The notes below the pieces were generated by a model. The model was not told the DNA's origin and did not search any database. It saw nothing but the letters and a program-made list of their open reading frames with translations. Shown here one piece after another: positions 9,170-16,185 of a stretch of DNA of 64,000 nucleotides; the first letter of the stretch is position 1, and every line of letters starts with the position of its first letter. The position numbers and the translations under genes were made by a program. This DNA is from Bacillus sp. (in: firmicutes) (GTDB lineage: Bacteria; Bacillota; Bacilli; Bacillales; JACDOC01), in NCBI GenBank assembly GCA_017656295.1, contig JACDOC010000003.1:1-64000 (forward strand), written 5' to 3'.

Positions 9170-10306
9170 CTATTTCAAGTCCTTCAACTTATCTCCAATC
9201 ACTTCTCCAAGCTGAAAACCTTTAGATTCTTCTGGTAATTGGAAATCAATTTTTGACATTTCCTCTTTTTCTTCAAGTTCTTTCATGCTTAAGGAAAGGC
9301 GATGTTCTTCTTCGTTGACGTCTAATACTTTTACTTTTACTTCTTGACCTTCTTTAAGCACTTCATGTGGAGTACCAATATGTTTGTTTGAAATTTGGGA
9401 GATATGAACAAGACCTTCTACACCAGGGAATACTTCTACAAAAGCACCGTAAGATACTAAACGCTTTACGACACCTTCTAAAACAGAACCAACTGGTGCT
9501 TTTTCGGCAATATTAGTCCATGGACCAGGAAGAGTTTCTTTAACGGATAAAGAAATACGGCCATTATCCCGGTCAACGGAAAGGACTTTTACTTGTACCG
9601 TTTGGCCCTCAGATATAACATCTTCTGGCTTCTCTACATGTTCATGGGATAGTTGTGAAATATGCACAAGACCGTCTACCCCACCGATATCAACAAACGC
9701 ACCGAAAGATGTAATTCGTTGGACCTTACCTTCTATCACTTGACCAGGTTCAATACGTTCAAGAAGTTGCTTTTTCTTTTCTTCTTTCTCTTCTTCAATA
9801 ACGGCTCGATGTGATAAGATTAAGCGATTTTTTTCTTCATCTAATTCCACGATTTTAAATGACAGTGTTTTCCCTTTGTAATCGGAAAAGTCTTCGACAT
9901 AATAATCTTCCACTAACGAAGCAGGAACAAATCCGCGAACACCAAGGTCCACCACTAAACCACCTTTGACAACATCCTTCACTTCTGCTTCAATCGTTTC
10001 GTTCGCTGCCATTCTTTCTCTTAATTCCACCCAAGCTTTTTCTGCATCTAACTTACGTTTCGACAGAACCAATAATTCATCTTCCACTTTAGTTACAACG
10101 AGACTTAACTCGTCTCCTACACTTACCACATCAGATGCTTTGTCAATATGCAAGCTAGATAACTCACTAATCGGGATAATCCCATCTACTTTACTCCCAG
10201 CAATATCTACAAACACTTGTTTTTCTTCAATTTTTGTAACGGTTCCTTGAACTTTATCACCTGTTTTAAATGATTGAACCTCTACTTGTTTCATTTCCTC
10301 TGTCAT
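9170..10306 (-). CDS. ypfD: S1-repeat RNA-binding protein (YpfD, RpsA homologue)
   Basis: Four S1/OB-fold repeats follow one another at about residues 15-85, 100-170, 185-255 and 275-345, each with the typical IVDIG / GLVHISQ pattern. E. coli S1 has six repeats; the four-repeat form in low-GC Gram-positives is not an essential ribosomal protein in B. subtilis. The C-terminal 30 residues are charged and probably flexible. The ATG at 10306 has AAGGAGGAG upstream. It is followed closely by fni and preceded by plsC, 136 bases away. Confidence 0.93.
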   Translation of the reverse strand: MTEEMKQVEVQSFKTGDKVQGTVTKIEEKQVFVDIAGSKVDGIIPISELSSLHIDKASDVVSVGDELSLVVTKVEDELLVLSKRKLDAEKAWVELRERMAANETIEAEVKDVVKGGLVVDLGVRGFVPASLVEDYYVEDFSDYKGKTLSFKIVELDEEKNRLILSHRAVIEEEKEEKKKQLLERIEPGQVIEGKVQRITSFGAFVDIGGVDGLVHISQLSHEHVEKPEDVISEGQTVQVKVLSVDRDNGRISLSVKETLPGPWTNIAEKAPVGSVLEGVVKRLVSYGAFVEVFPGVEGLVHISQISNKHIGTPHEVLKEGQEVKVKVLDVNEEEHRLSLSMKELEEKEEMSKIDFQLPEESKGFQLGEVIGDKLKDLK

Positions 10307-10442
10307 ATGTACTCCTCCTTAATCCATGACTGCTTAAAGAATATCTCAAAGTGACTAAATCATCACTTGATTCCAATTACCAGATTAAGTTTCCTTTCTT
10401 ATTAACTTCTAACAAATGTTCCCTTTTGTCAAGTGAGAAGCC

Positions 10443-11030
10443 TTATTTATTTTCATCTATTAGTTTTTTAATATGGGACATAATATATTCAGTCGCTTCT
10501 TCAGCCGAAGCTTTCCTTTCTTTTAATTCTCTCATACTTAATGGTTTACCGTAAACTACTTTTACTCGACGAAACGGCTTATAGGGACCAATAATGGCAC
10601 AAGGGACAACATGAGCTTCTGTACGAAGAGCGAAAAATCCAGCTCCGGCTAATCCCTTACCTAATTCTCCTGTTTTACTTCTTGTCCCTTCCGGAAACAA
10701 ACCGAGAACATTTCCTTCACGTAAAACAGCAAGCCCTTTCTTTAACGCTTCTCGATCACTCATTCCACGTTTAACTGGGAAGGCACCTAATTTGGTGATT
10801 ATATAGTTTAACACGGGAACACGAAATAATTCTTCTTTTGCCATAAAATGAATCGGACGAGGAGAAGTGACACCTACCGTAGGAGGATCTAAGTTGTCAA
10901 TATGGTTGGCACAAACAAGTACCCCACCGTCTTTTGGAAAGTGTTCTACTCCTTTTACTTCTATTCGATATAACGGCTTAAGGATGGATCCTGCGACAAA
11001 TTTGGCAAACGAATAAAATGTCACGTTCAT
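10443..11030 (-). CDS. plsC: 1-acyl-sn-glycerol-3-phosphate acyltransferase
   Basis: PlsC transfers an acyl chain to position 2 of lysophosphatidic acid, making phosphatidic acid at the inner membrane face. The acyltransferase motifs are present: the catalytic H-x4-D in NHIDNLD (about residues 42-48) and FPEGTRS (about 113-119). There is one hydrophobic N-terminal segment. The 195-residue length is normal for the short family members. Its ATG overlaps the cmk stop by 4 bases, so translation is probably coupled. B. subtilis lacks plsC here, whereas I recall this order from Geobacillus-type genomes. Confidence 0.93.
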   Translation of the reverse strand: MNVTFYSFAKFVAGSILKPLYRIEVKGVEHFPKDGGVLVCANHIDNLDPPTVGVTSPRPIHFMAKEELFRVPVLNYIITKLGAFPVKRGMSDREALKKGLAVLREGNVLGLFPEGTRSKTGELGKGLAGAGFFALRTEAHVVPCAIIGPYKPFRRVKVVYGKPLSMRELKERKASAEEATEYIMSHIKKLIDENK

Positions 11031-11701
11031 CGCGTCCTTTCCTCAATCACTCTCATGATACGATCAACCACTTGATTTATTGATAATGAGGTTGTATCGA
11101 TTTCAATCGCATCTTTTGCTTTTTTTAATGGCGCAACTTCTCTTTCAGAATCTAATTGGTCGCGACGAGCAATCTCCTCTATTAAATTCTCTAACGAAGA
11201 AGGAAATCCTCTTTTTAAATTTTCTTCATGACGTCTTTTGGCACGTTCCTCGACGCTTGCTAACAGGAAAATTTTTACTTCTGCATTCGGTAACACATGC
11301 GTTCCGATATCGCGCCCATCCATGACGACTCCTCCTTGTTCAGCAAATTGTTGCTGTCGTTTGACCATTTCTTCCCGAACGAGACCGTGTTTGGCAACGA
11401 TGGACACATGATTCGTAACTTCAGAAGTTCGAATATCAATCGTCACGTCTTCACCGTCAAGATACACTAATTGTCCTTCTTCCCCCTGTTTCAATTCAAT
11501 CGTCGTTTCTTTTAATAATTCCAATAGCGCCTTTTCATCATTTACATCTACGTGATTCTTTAAGGCTTTATACGTTAAGGCACGATACATGGCGCCAGTA
11601 TCAATATAAATAAAAGATAATTTTTCTGCGATGATTTTTGCTACTGTACTTTTTCCCGCAGCAGCAGGACCATCGATCGCAATTTGAATTGGTTTGTTCA
11701 T
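11027..11701 (-). CDS. cmk: Cytidylate kinase
   Basis: Cmk phosphorylates CMP and dCMP with ATP. The P-loop GPAAAGKST is at about residues 9-17, IDTGAMYRA follows, and the NMP-binding MDGRDIGT segment lies near residue 105. The 224-residue length is right. The frame extends nine codons upstream to another ATG; the ATG at 11701 is preferred because AGCAGGTGA precedes it and the conserved N-terminus starts here. It forms an operon with plsC and has a probable promoter at 11742-11769. Confidence 0.95.
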   Translation of the reverse strand: MNKPIQIAIDGPAAAGKSTVAKIIAEKLSFIYIDTGAMYRALTYKALKNHVDVNDEKALLELLKETTIELKQGEEGQLVYLDGEDVTIDIRTSEVTNHVSIVAKHGLVREEMVKRQQQFAEQGGVVMDGRDIGTHVLPNAEVKIFLLASVEERAKRRHEENLKRGFPSSLENLIEEIARRDQLDSEREVAPLKKAKDAIEIDTTSLSINQVVDRIMRVIEERTR

Positions 11702-11741
11702 TTTTTTCACCTGCTCTTTTAATCTCATTTGTCCGTCAGTT

Positions 11742-11769
11742 ATTGTATCATAAAAGCATTGGCTGTTAA
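11742..11769 (-). promoter_or_regulatory. Probable sigma-A promoter of cmk-plsC
   Basis: TTAACA (11769-11764), a 16-base spacer and TACAAT (11747-11742) read towards cmk and lie about 40 bases before its start codon. Confidence 0.55.
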
Positions 11770-11810
11770 GTGCTTTCTTTAATTACAAAAAGGAAAATTT
11801 ATCGCACTTC

Positions 11811-11841
11811 AAAAAAATGAGGCGCCTATACACGCCTCATT
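11811..11841 (-). terminator. Terminator overlapping the ypfB stop codon
   Basis: Minus-strand stem ATGAGGCG / CGCCTCAT with an 8-base loop is followed by seven T. The 5' arm includes the ypfB stop codon. Confidence 0.85.
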
Positions 11842-12016
11842 GTCGGTTCATTACCTCAATCATTTCGGTGAAACTTCTTTTATTCACACCTTCATACATC
11901 GTTAGTTTATTTAGTGGTGGGAATAACTCAAGATGATGAAACGCAATTTGGGAAACTATTAATAAAACGAAATGAAACACAACTAACTTTAATACAATTC
12001 GTTCCACTCGTTTCAA
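11837..12016 (-). CDS. ypfB: YpfB-like small membrane protein
   Basis: This 59-residue protein has a basic start (KRVERIV), one predicted membrane helix (about residues 8-25) and a soluble tail containing LTMYEGVNKRS. Its position between cmk and motI matches B. subtilis ypfB (DUF5359), of unknown function. Translation starts at a TTG at 12016 preceded by AAAGGAGTGG, which decides the start. The transcript ends in a terminator that overlaps the stop codon. The family assignment rests on position, size and topology. Confidence 0.72.
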   Translation of the reverse strand: MKRVERIVLKLVVFHFVLLIVSQIAFHHLELFPPLNKLTMYEGVNKRSFTEMIEVMNRQ

Positions 12017-12073
12017 AACGCTCCACTCCTTTTTCGTTTGTCCTTAGTGTGAAGCGTTTGTTATATTTTTATA

Positions 12074-12721
12074 CTATATAAGTCCTTTTTTCTTCAAATC
12101 GATTTGACGATCAAAACAAAAACGAATGATTTTTTGGCGGCTCGCCTCATCTAAATCTACAAACTGTAGTGAGGCAATTAGCATGTGATCTCTTTCAAAT
12201 ATTCTTATAATTTTACAATCTACTATTATGTATTCATATTGGTTAACCGCCATAGGAAGGACAAGCCAACATTTTCCAATAAGACCTTTTTTTAATGTAG
12301 ACTTTTCTTTGGGTAAGATGACCGCTAACCCTCCGGCGCTAATGTCTTCTGTAATTGTTACAAACGTTTCATCTTCAAAGGTGAGAGAAATATCAATGGC
12401 GGTTTGAATACGGACGTATTGTCTTCGTTGTATTTTTTTTAACGAAACGTCCCCTGGATAATGAAGAGCCACCATCGGGACCGTTCCTTTTTTTCGACCG
12501 ATAACCTCGGTTTGAAATTCGAAAACTTGTTGATATTTATCAACAAAACTTACTTTTAACCGGGTCTTGTTTAATAAAAAGACCGTCTTATCAGTTTCCA
12601 TGTTCACAGGATAATCGATGTAAAGGTGAGAACCGTTTATGTCAATGACTTTTGTACGATATTTTTCACGTATTTCCTTATCAAGTGGTTCAAGTGTTAA
12701 TGTCATACCAATGCTCAACAT
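12074..12721 (-). CDS. motI: c-di-GMP-binding PilZ protein MotI (YpfA)
   Basis: This 215-residue protein has an N-terminal YcgR-like beta domain (about residues 1-95) and a C-terminal PilZ domain. The c-di-GMP-binding residues are visible as RRQYVR (about 98-103) and the DISAGG segment (about 130-135). In B. subtilis the homologue MotI (DgrA/YpfA) binds the flagellar stator when c-di-GMP is high and acts as a clutch on motility. The ATG at 12721 has AGGAAGTG upstream. It lies 57 bases before ypfB, so the two may be cotranscribed. Confidence 0.88.
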   Translation of the reverse strand: MLSIGMTLTLEPLDKEIREKYRTKVIDINGSHLYIDYPVNMETDKTVFLLNKTRLKVSFVDKYQQVFEFQTEVIGRKKGTVPMVALHYPGDVSLKKIQRRQYVRIQTAIDISLTFEDETFVTITEDISAGGLAVILPKEKSTLKKGLIGKCWLVLPMAVNQYEYIIVDCKIIRIFERDHMLIASLQFVDLDEASRQKIIRFCFDRQIDLKKKGLI

Positions 12722-12851
12722 GTACGTTCACTTCCTGTTTTATAGTCCCCATAAATTTCCTATGTTCAATTTTACTGGAAGATTGATTAAAAGAAAAGCT
12801 ACTATTTCTGATAAAAAAGTTAGAGACTATCTCTTTCTGAATGAAACGAAA

Positions 12852-12881
12852 CAAAAAAAACACTCCTACAAGAGGAGCGTT
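12852..12881 (-). terminator. Terminator of sleB-ypeB
   Basis: Minus-strand stem ACGCTCCT / AGGAGTGT is followed by eight T and begins within a few bases of the ypeB stop. Confidence 0.85.
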
Positions 12882-14227
12882 TAAATGGACTCATAAATCG
12901 GTTCGGCTTGTGGTAACCTTTCTACTTTTTCTTCCATCCCAGTTTCTGCATTGATAAAAATTCGATACGTATCCTCTCCAAGAACTCCTAAAAATTCATG
13001 GCATAGAACTTCTTCCGCTAAATCGTTCGTTATCACGGCTAAATGGTGTTCCATCACCTTCACATTAGGATTGATTTCTTTACGTGCTTCTTCCATTGTT
13101 ATTTGCGGTTTCGGAAGCTTTCGTTCCGTATTACTTTTTAAATAATCTTCCGCCATAAATCCAATCATTTGCCCATTATCAAGCGCTATTTTCACCTTGA
13201 TTGACTGAGGATATATTCGAACTCCATCTTGGTTCGTTACATACGTAAAGACACCAATATGATCATATTGCGTACTTTCGAACAGTTCTAACTGTTTGTA
13301 TCCATGGGCTTTTAAAAACTTTTCCGCTTTCATTGAAGCTTCATTTAAGCTAATTTTTTGCTCTTTCACATCCCGATACACGATAAACCAAATCGGATAG
13401 CCACCTTTTTTGGTAATATCGAGATTGGCTTGCATCCCATTTCGATCCTCTAATGCGACAGAATAAAACCCAAAGTCCGACCCTTTACCGTTCTCACTAA
13501 CCTTGACTTCCTTGTCCCCTTTCAGACCTGAATAATCTTTAGCAATTTTGATAGCCTCTTTCTTTGAAATATCCGGTCCTTTTAAATTTTTGAAATTTTC
13601 ATCTTTTTCTTTCATGCTAACAAACGTGGTTCCACCTACATTCGTTTCACCGTAACCATCAACGGTTTTTTCTACTGTTTTAAAGCCGTCTATTATCGTG
13701 TTATCTGTATTTTCTTTTCCGCTCGCTAACGCAAGCTCAACGTCCATCCACCGTAAATTATTTTTTAAAACTAAATATTGTACTTGTCTTAACTCCTTTT
13801 GAATATCAGCGCATTGTTTATAAAGTTGCTTTAATGTTTCATATTCTTTTTCGGTTAATGGCTCTTTGTCAAGATCACGGACAGCTGTACGAAAGCTAAA
13901 ATCCCCAATTTTCGACAAAAACTCTTCCGTTTTATTAAACGGTAACAAAGAAAGGGGAAGTTGCCCTACATCAGTATGGGCTTCAGAAGTAATTCGCCAC
14001 ACATCAACTAATCCAGGGGAAAGTGACTTTCGAGAGTTCATCGCTAACGTTGTACCAATTTTGTCATGCAACAAGTCAATTTGATACGTTAAATCGTGAA
14101 ACGCCCGTTGATAATTGTTTTCGGCATGAATTAAGATGGCATTTTTCTCTCGGTGCTCTTGGTATCCCCAATAGGATGTCCCAATCACCGCTAGTGATAA
14201 AACGGTAATAACCAAAATACGTAACAT
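12881..14227 (-). CDS. ypeB: Germination protein YpeB
   Basis: YpeB is deposited with the cortex-lytic enzyme SleB in the spore inner membrane and coat and stabilises it until germination. The sequence shows an N-terminal membrane anchor (about residues 3-20), a helical domain (about 25-190) and three C-terminal PepSY-like repeats with the KEAIKIAKDY / EASMKAEKFL / EEARKEI pattern. The 448-residue length equals that of the family. Two ATGs lie in tandem; the second, at 14227, has the better spacing to GGAGGG. It starts 12 bases after sleB and shares its sigma-G-type promoter. Confidence 0.95.
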   Translation of the reverse strand: MLRILVITVLSLAVIGTSYWGYQEHREKNAILIHAENNYQRAFHDLTYQIDLLHDKIGTTLAMNSRKSLSPGLVDVWRITSEAHTDVGQLPLSLLPFNKTEEFLSKIGDFSFRTAVRDLDKEPLTEKEYETLKQLYKQCADIQKELRQVQYLVLKNNLRWMDVELALASGKENTDNTIIDGFKTVEKTVDGYGETNVGGTTFVSMKEKDENFKNLKGPDISKKEAIKIAKDYSGLKGDKEVKVSENGKGSDFGFYSVALEDRNGMQANLDITKKGGYPIWFIVYRDVKEQKISLNEASMKAEKFLKAHGYKQLELFESTQYDHIGVFTYVTNQDGVRIYPQSIKVKIALDNGQMIGFMAEDYLKSNTERKLPKPQITMEEARKEINPNVKVMEHHLAVITNDLAEEVLCHEFLGVLGEDTYRIFINAETGMEEKVERLPQAEPIYESI

Positions 14228-14239
14228 CATCCACCCTCC

Positions 14240-15058
14240 TTACTTACAGAAAATATGTTTCCCAATTTGTTTAATTTGTGGTCTTGACCAAATCCAACTG
14301 TTAGTAGCTGTCGCTGGATTAAAATAATACAGCGCATTTCCTGTTGGATCCCATCCGTTTATTGCATCTATTACGGCTTTCTTTGCTGTTTCATCTGGTT
14401 CTAGCCAAATTTGACCATCGGCAACAGCCGTAAATGCACCTGGCTCAAAAATGACTCCCGACACAGTATTCGGAAACGAAGGACTTTCTATCCGATTTAA
14501 AATGACCGCAGCGACCGCAACTTGACCTTCATATGGCTCTCCACGAGCTTCTCCATAAACAGCGTTAGCCATTAATTGAATGTCGTTTTGCGAAAAGCCA
14601 TTCGGTGTGTTAACAGCAGTAGCTCTCGTTTCTGGTGATGTATACTGCCTCGTTGCCCTTTTCTTCACTTGCTTGTCTAATGCGACTCCACCATAATGAG
14701 TAAATTCGTTTCCTTTGCGGATTTGTTCTTTTACAAACGATTCATGATACTTTGATACTCTGATTAGTTTATCTTTTGTATCTTGCCCTACTAGTCCATC
14801 TACAGGCAACCCGAAATCGTATTGAAAGTTTCTTACCGCCCAATACGTTCCCCAGCCGAAGACACCGTCAATTTTCCCGTTATAATAGCCGATATACTGC
14901 AAACGGGCTTGTAGTTCAATCACATCGTCTCCAACCGCTCCTTTTTGAATCACTTGATTCGTAAATGCATGCGTAGGGGATGGTGTGGCTTGAACGGAAA
15001 GCCATAAACAACTAATGGTGACGATAACCACCAATTTGTACAATGTCCGTTTCTTCAT
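14240..15058 (-). CDS. sleB: Spore cortex-lytic enzyme SleB
   Basis: SleB is a lytic transglycosylase that cleaves muramic-lactam-containing cortex peptidoglycan during germination. A signal peptide covers about residues 1-32. A peptidoglycan-binding domain follows (GDDVIELQARLQYIGYYNG, about 42-95), and the catalytic Hydrolase_2 domain fills the C-terminal half with the catalytic glutamate in YGEARGEPYEGQ. The start at 15058 gives 272 residues, has GGAGGGAAAGG upstream and leads directly into the signal peptide; a 25-codon upstream extension has neither. It forms an operon with ypeB, as in other spore formers. Confidence 0.96.
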   Translation of the reverse strand: MKKRTLYKLVVIVTISCLWLSVQATPSPTHAFTNQVIQKGAVGDDVIELQARLQYIGYYNGKIDGVFGWGTYWAVRNFQYDFGLPVDGLVGQDTKDKLIRVSKYHESFVKEQIRKGNEFTHYGGVALDKQVKKRATRQYTSPETRATAVNTPNGFSQNDIQLMANAVYGEARGEPYEGQVAVAAVILNRIESPSFPNTVSGVIFEPGAFTAVADGQIWLEPDETAKKAVIDAINGWDPTGNALYYFNPATATNSWIWSRPQIKQIGKHIFCK

Positions 15059-15095
15059 CTTACCTTTCCCTCCAAAAGTAGTAGCATTATACTTA

Positions 15096-15123
15096 TATTT
15101 TGTTATCGAGCAATTTTTATACA
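15096..15123 (-). promoter_or_regulatory. Sigma-G-type promoter of sleB-ypeB
   Basis: TGTATA (15123-15118), 15 bases, then CAAAATA (15102-15096) fit the forespore sigma-G pattern, in keeping with the forespore expression known for sleB-ypeB. Confidence 0.6.
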
Positions 15124-15143
15124 ATCGTCTCAAAATCTCTAAT

Positions 15144-15178
15144 AAAAAACCCTTCTCTTCAAAATCGAAGAGAAGGGT
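15144..15178 (-). terminator. Terminator overlapping the end of prsW
   Basis: A 12-bp perfect stem (minus strand ACCCTTCTCTTC / GAAGAGAAGGGT) is followed by six T. The prsW stop codon at 15159 lies inside the hairpin, so the last codons of prsW form its 5' arm. Confidence 0.88.
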
Positions 15179-15845
15179 CGTTTGTTTGTTCCAAATAATG
15201 CTTAGCAGATAAATGATGGGCTAGTTTTGCTTTCCTCAATCCGAGCCACCATAAAAATAACATAAAAGGAACGATATAAAAAAGCCACTTCGTTTGAGTT
15301 AATAATATTAAATCATAGAAACTATGAAGAATAAACGGAATAACAATCGATAATAACAGCCACCATGCCTTTCGTCCATTAGAAAATTTCCCTTTTCCTA
15401 AATAATACCCCATAATGATTCCAAACATCGCATGACTCGATACTGGCAATAATGCTCTCCCAAACGCGAACTCAATTCCATTTGCTAGCAAAAATAAAAT
15501 GTTTTCCGCAGTGGCAAACCCTAACGACACACTAATGCCGTACACGATTCCATCATAAGGTTCTGTGAAATCAACATGCTGATAAATAGCAAAATATAAC
15601 ATAAACCATTTCATAAATTCTTCTAATAGCCCTGCAAAGACGATAGCTTTCATCCAAACGTACGGGATGGCCTGTTCAGCTTCAAACACGTATTGAACGA
15701 ACATAATCGGAAATACTAAAACCGCGCCATATAAAAACGCTTTAATTACCGTGCTGATTGGTTCCATTTCAAATTCATCTTTTAAATAAAAATAGCTTAA
15801 TAAAGCTAAACCAGGAGCAATACCAGCGGAAATGAGGACCAGCAT
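15159..15845 (-). CDS. prsW: Intramembrane protease PrsW
   Basis: PrsW is a polytopic membrane protease that makes the site-1 cut in anti-sigma factor RsiW in B. subtilis, leading to sigma-W activation. Several predicted helices and the family motifs are visible: the EE pair in GLLEEFMKW (about residue 75), the FATAEN segment (about 110), SSHAMFG (about 137) and ILHSFYD (about 172). The 228-residue length is near the usual 218. It follows the sleB region as in B. subtilis, but the next gene on its other side is the large GTPase, not bdr. Confidence 0.93.
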   Translation of the reverse strand: MLVLISAGIAPGLALLSYFYLKDEFEMEPISTVIKAFLYGAVLVFPIMFVQYVFEAEQAIPYVWMKAIVFAGLLEEFMKWFMLYFAIYQHVDFTEPYDGIVYGISVSLGFATAENILFLLANGIEFAFGRALLPVSSHAMFGIIMGYYLGKGKFSNGRKAWWLLLSIVIPFILHSFYDLILLTQTKWLFYIVPFMLFLWWLGLRKAKLAHHLSAKHYLEQTNDPSLRF

Positions 15846-16142
15846 GAAATGACCTCTTTTCTTTCTGTTTTCTTAATCGTATCATGGAAATCAATCGATG
15901 AAAATAGACAATCAGTTTGGCCAATGAATGGAAATAGATGTTAGAGGGATTCGACTATTAAACCTCTCCCACCTACACTTCGTTTAGTGGAGGGAGACTT
16001 CTCGGTGAACATGTTAAATATAAATATTATTTCTTTTGGGTGGAACGATTTCTATGGTAGAAGAAACGGAAAATGGAATTAAAAGCCGAGAGATGAAAAC
16101 CCGTTGTAAGCGAACAGTTTATACCTTTAAAGATTTTTATAA
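15846..16142. other. Gene-free spacer with an IS200/IS605-like end hairpin
   Basis: No convincing gene is visible. At about 15963-15994 an imperfect stem pairs CTCTCCCAC with GTGGAGGGAG around a loop with CTACACTTCGTTTA, followed by ACTTCTCGGTGAAC. This arrangement reminds me of the right-end / guide-RNA scaffold region found after tnpB genes of IS200/IS605-type elements, but no tnpA or tnpB remnant is recognisable. A 41-codon frame at 16054-16179 runs into the terminator and is not convincing. Confidence 0.3.
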
Positions 16143-16177
16143 CGAAAAAATCGGCCTCATGGACCGATTTTTTCTTT
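16143..16177. terminator. Terminator of the dynamin-like gene
   Basis: The stem AAAAAATCGG / CCGATTTTTT with a 9-base loop starts 9 bases after the stop codon of the gene at 16186-18933. Runs of A and T on both sides would let it work in both directions. Confidence 0.85.
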
Positions 16178-16185
16178 AAATCTTG

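Noticed and set aside
16054-16179. A 41-codon plus-strand frame before the GTPase terminator
   Set aside because: The ribosome site is weak, the end runs through the terminator hairpin, and I see no family resemblance.
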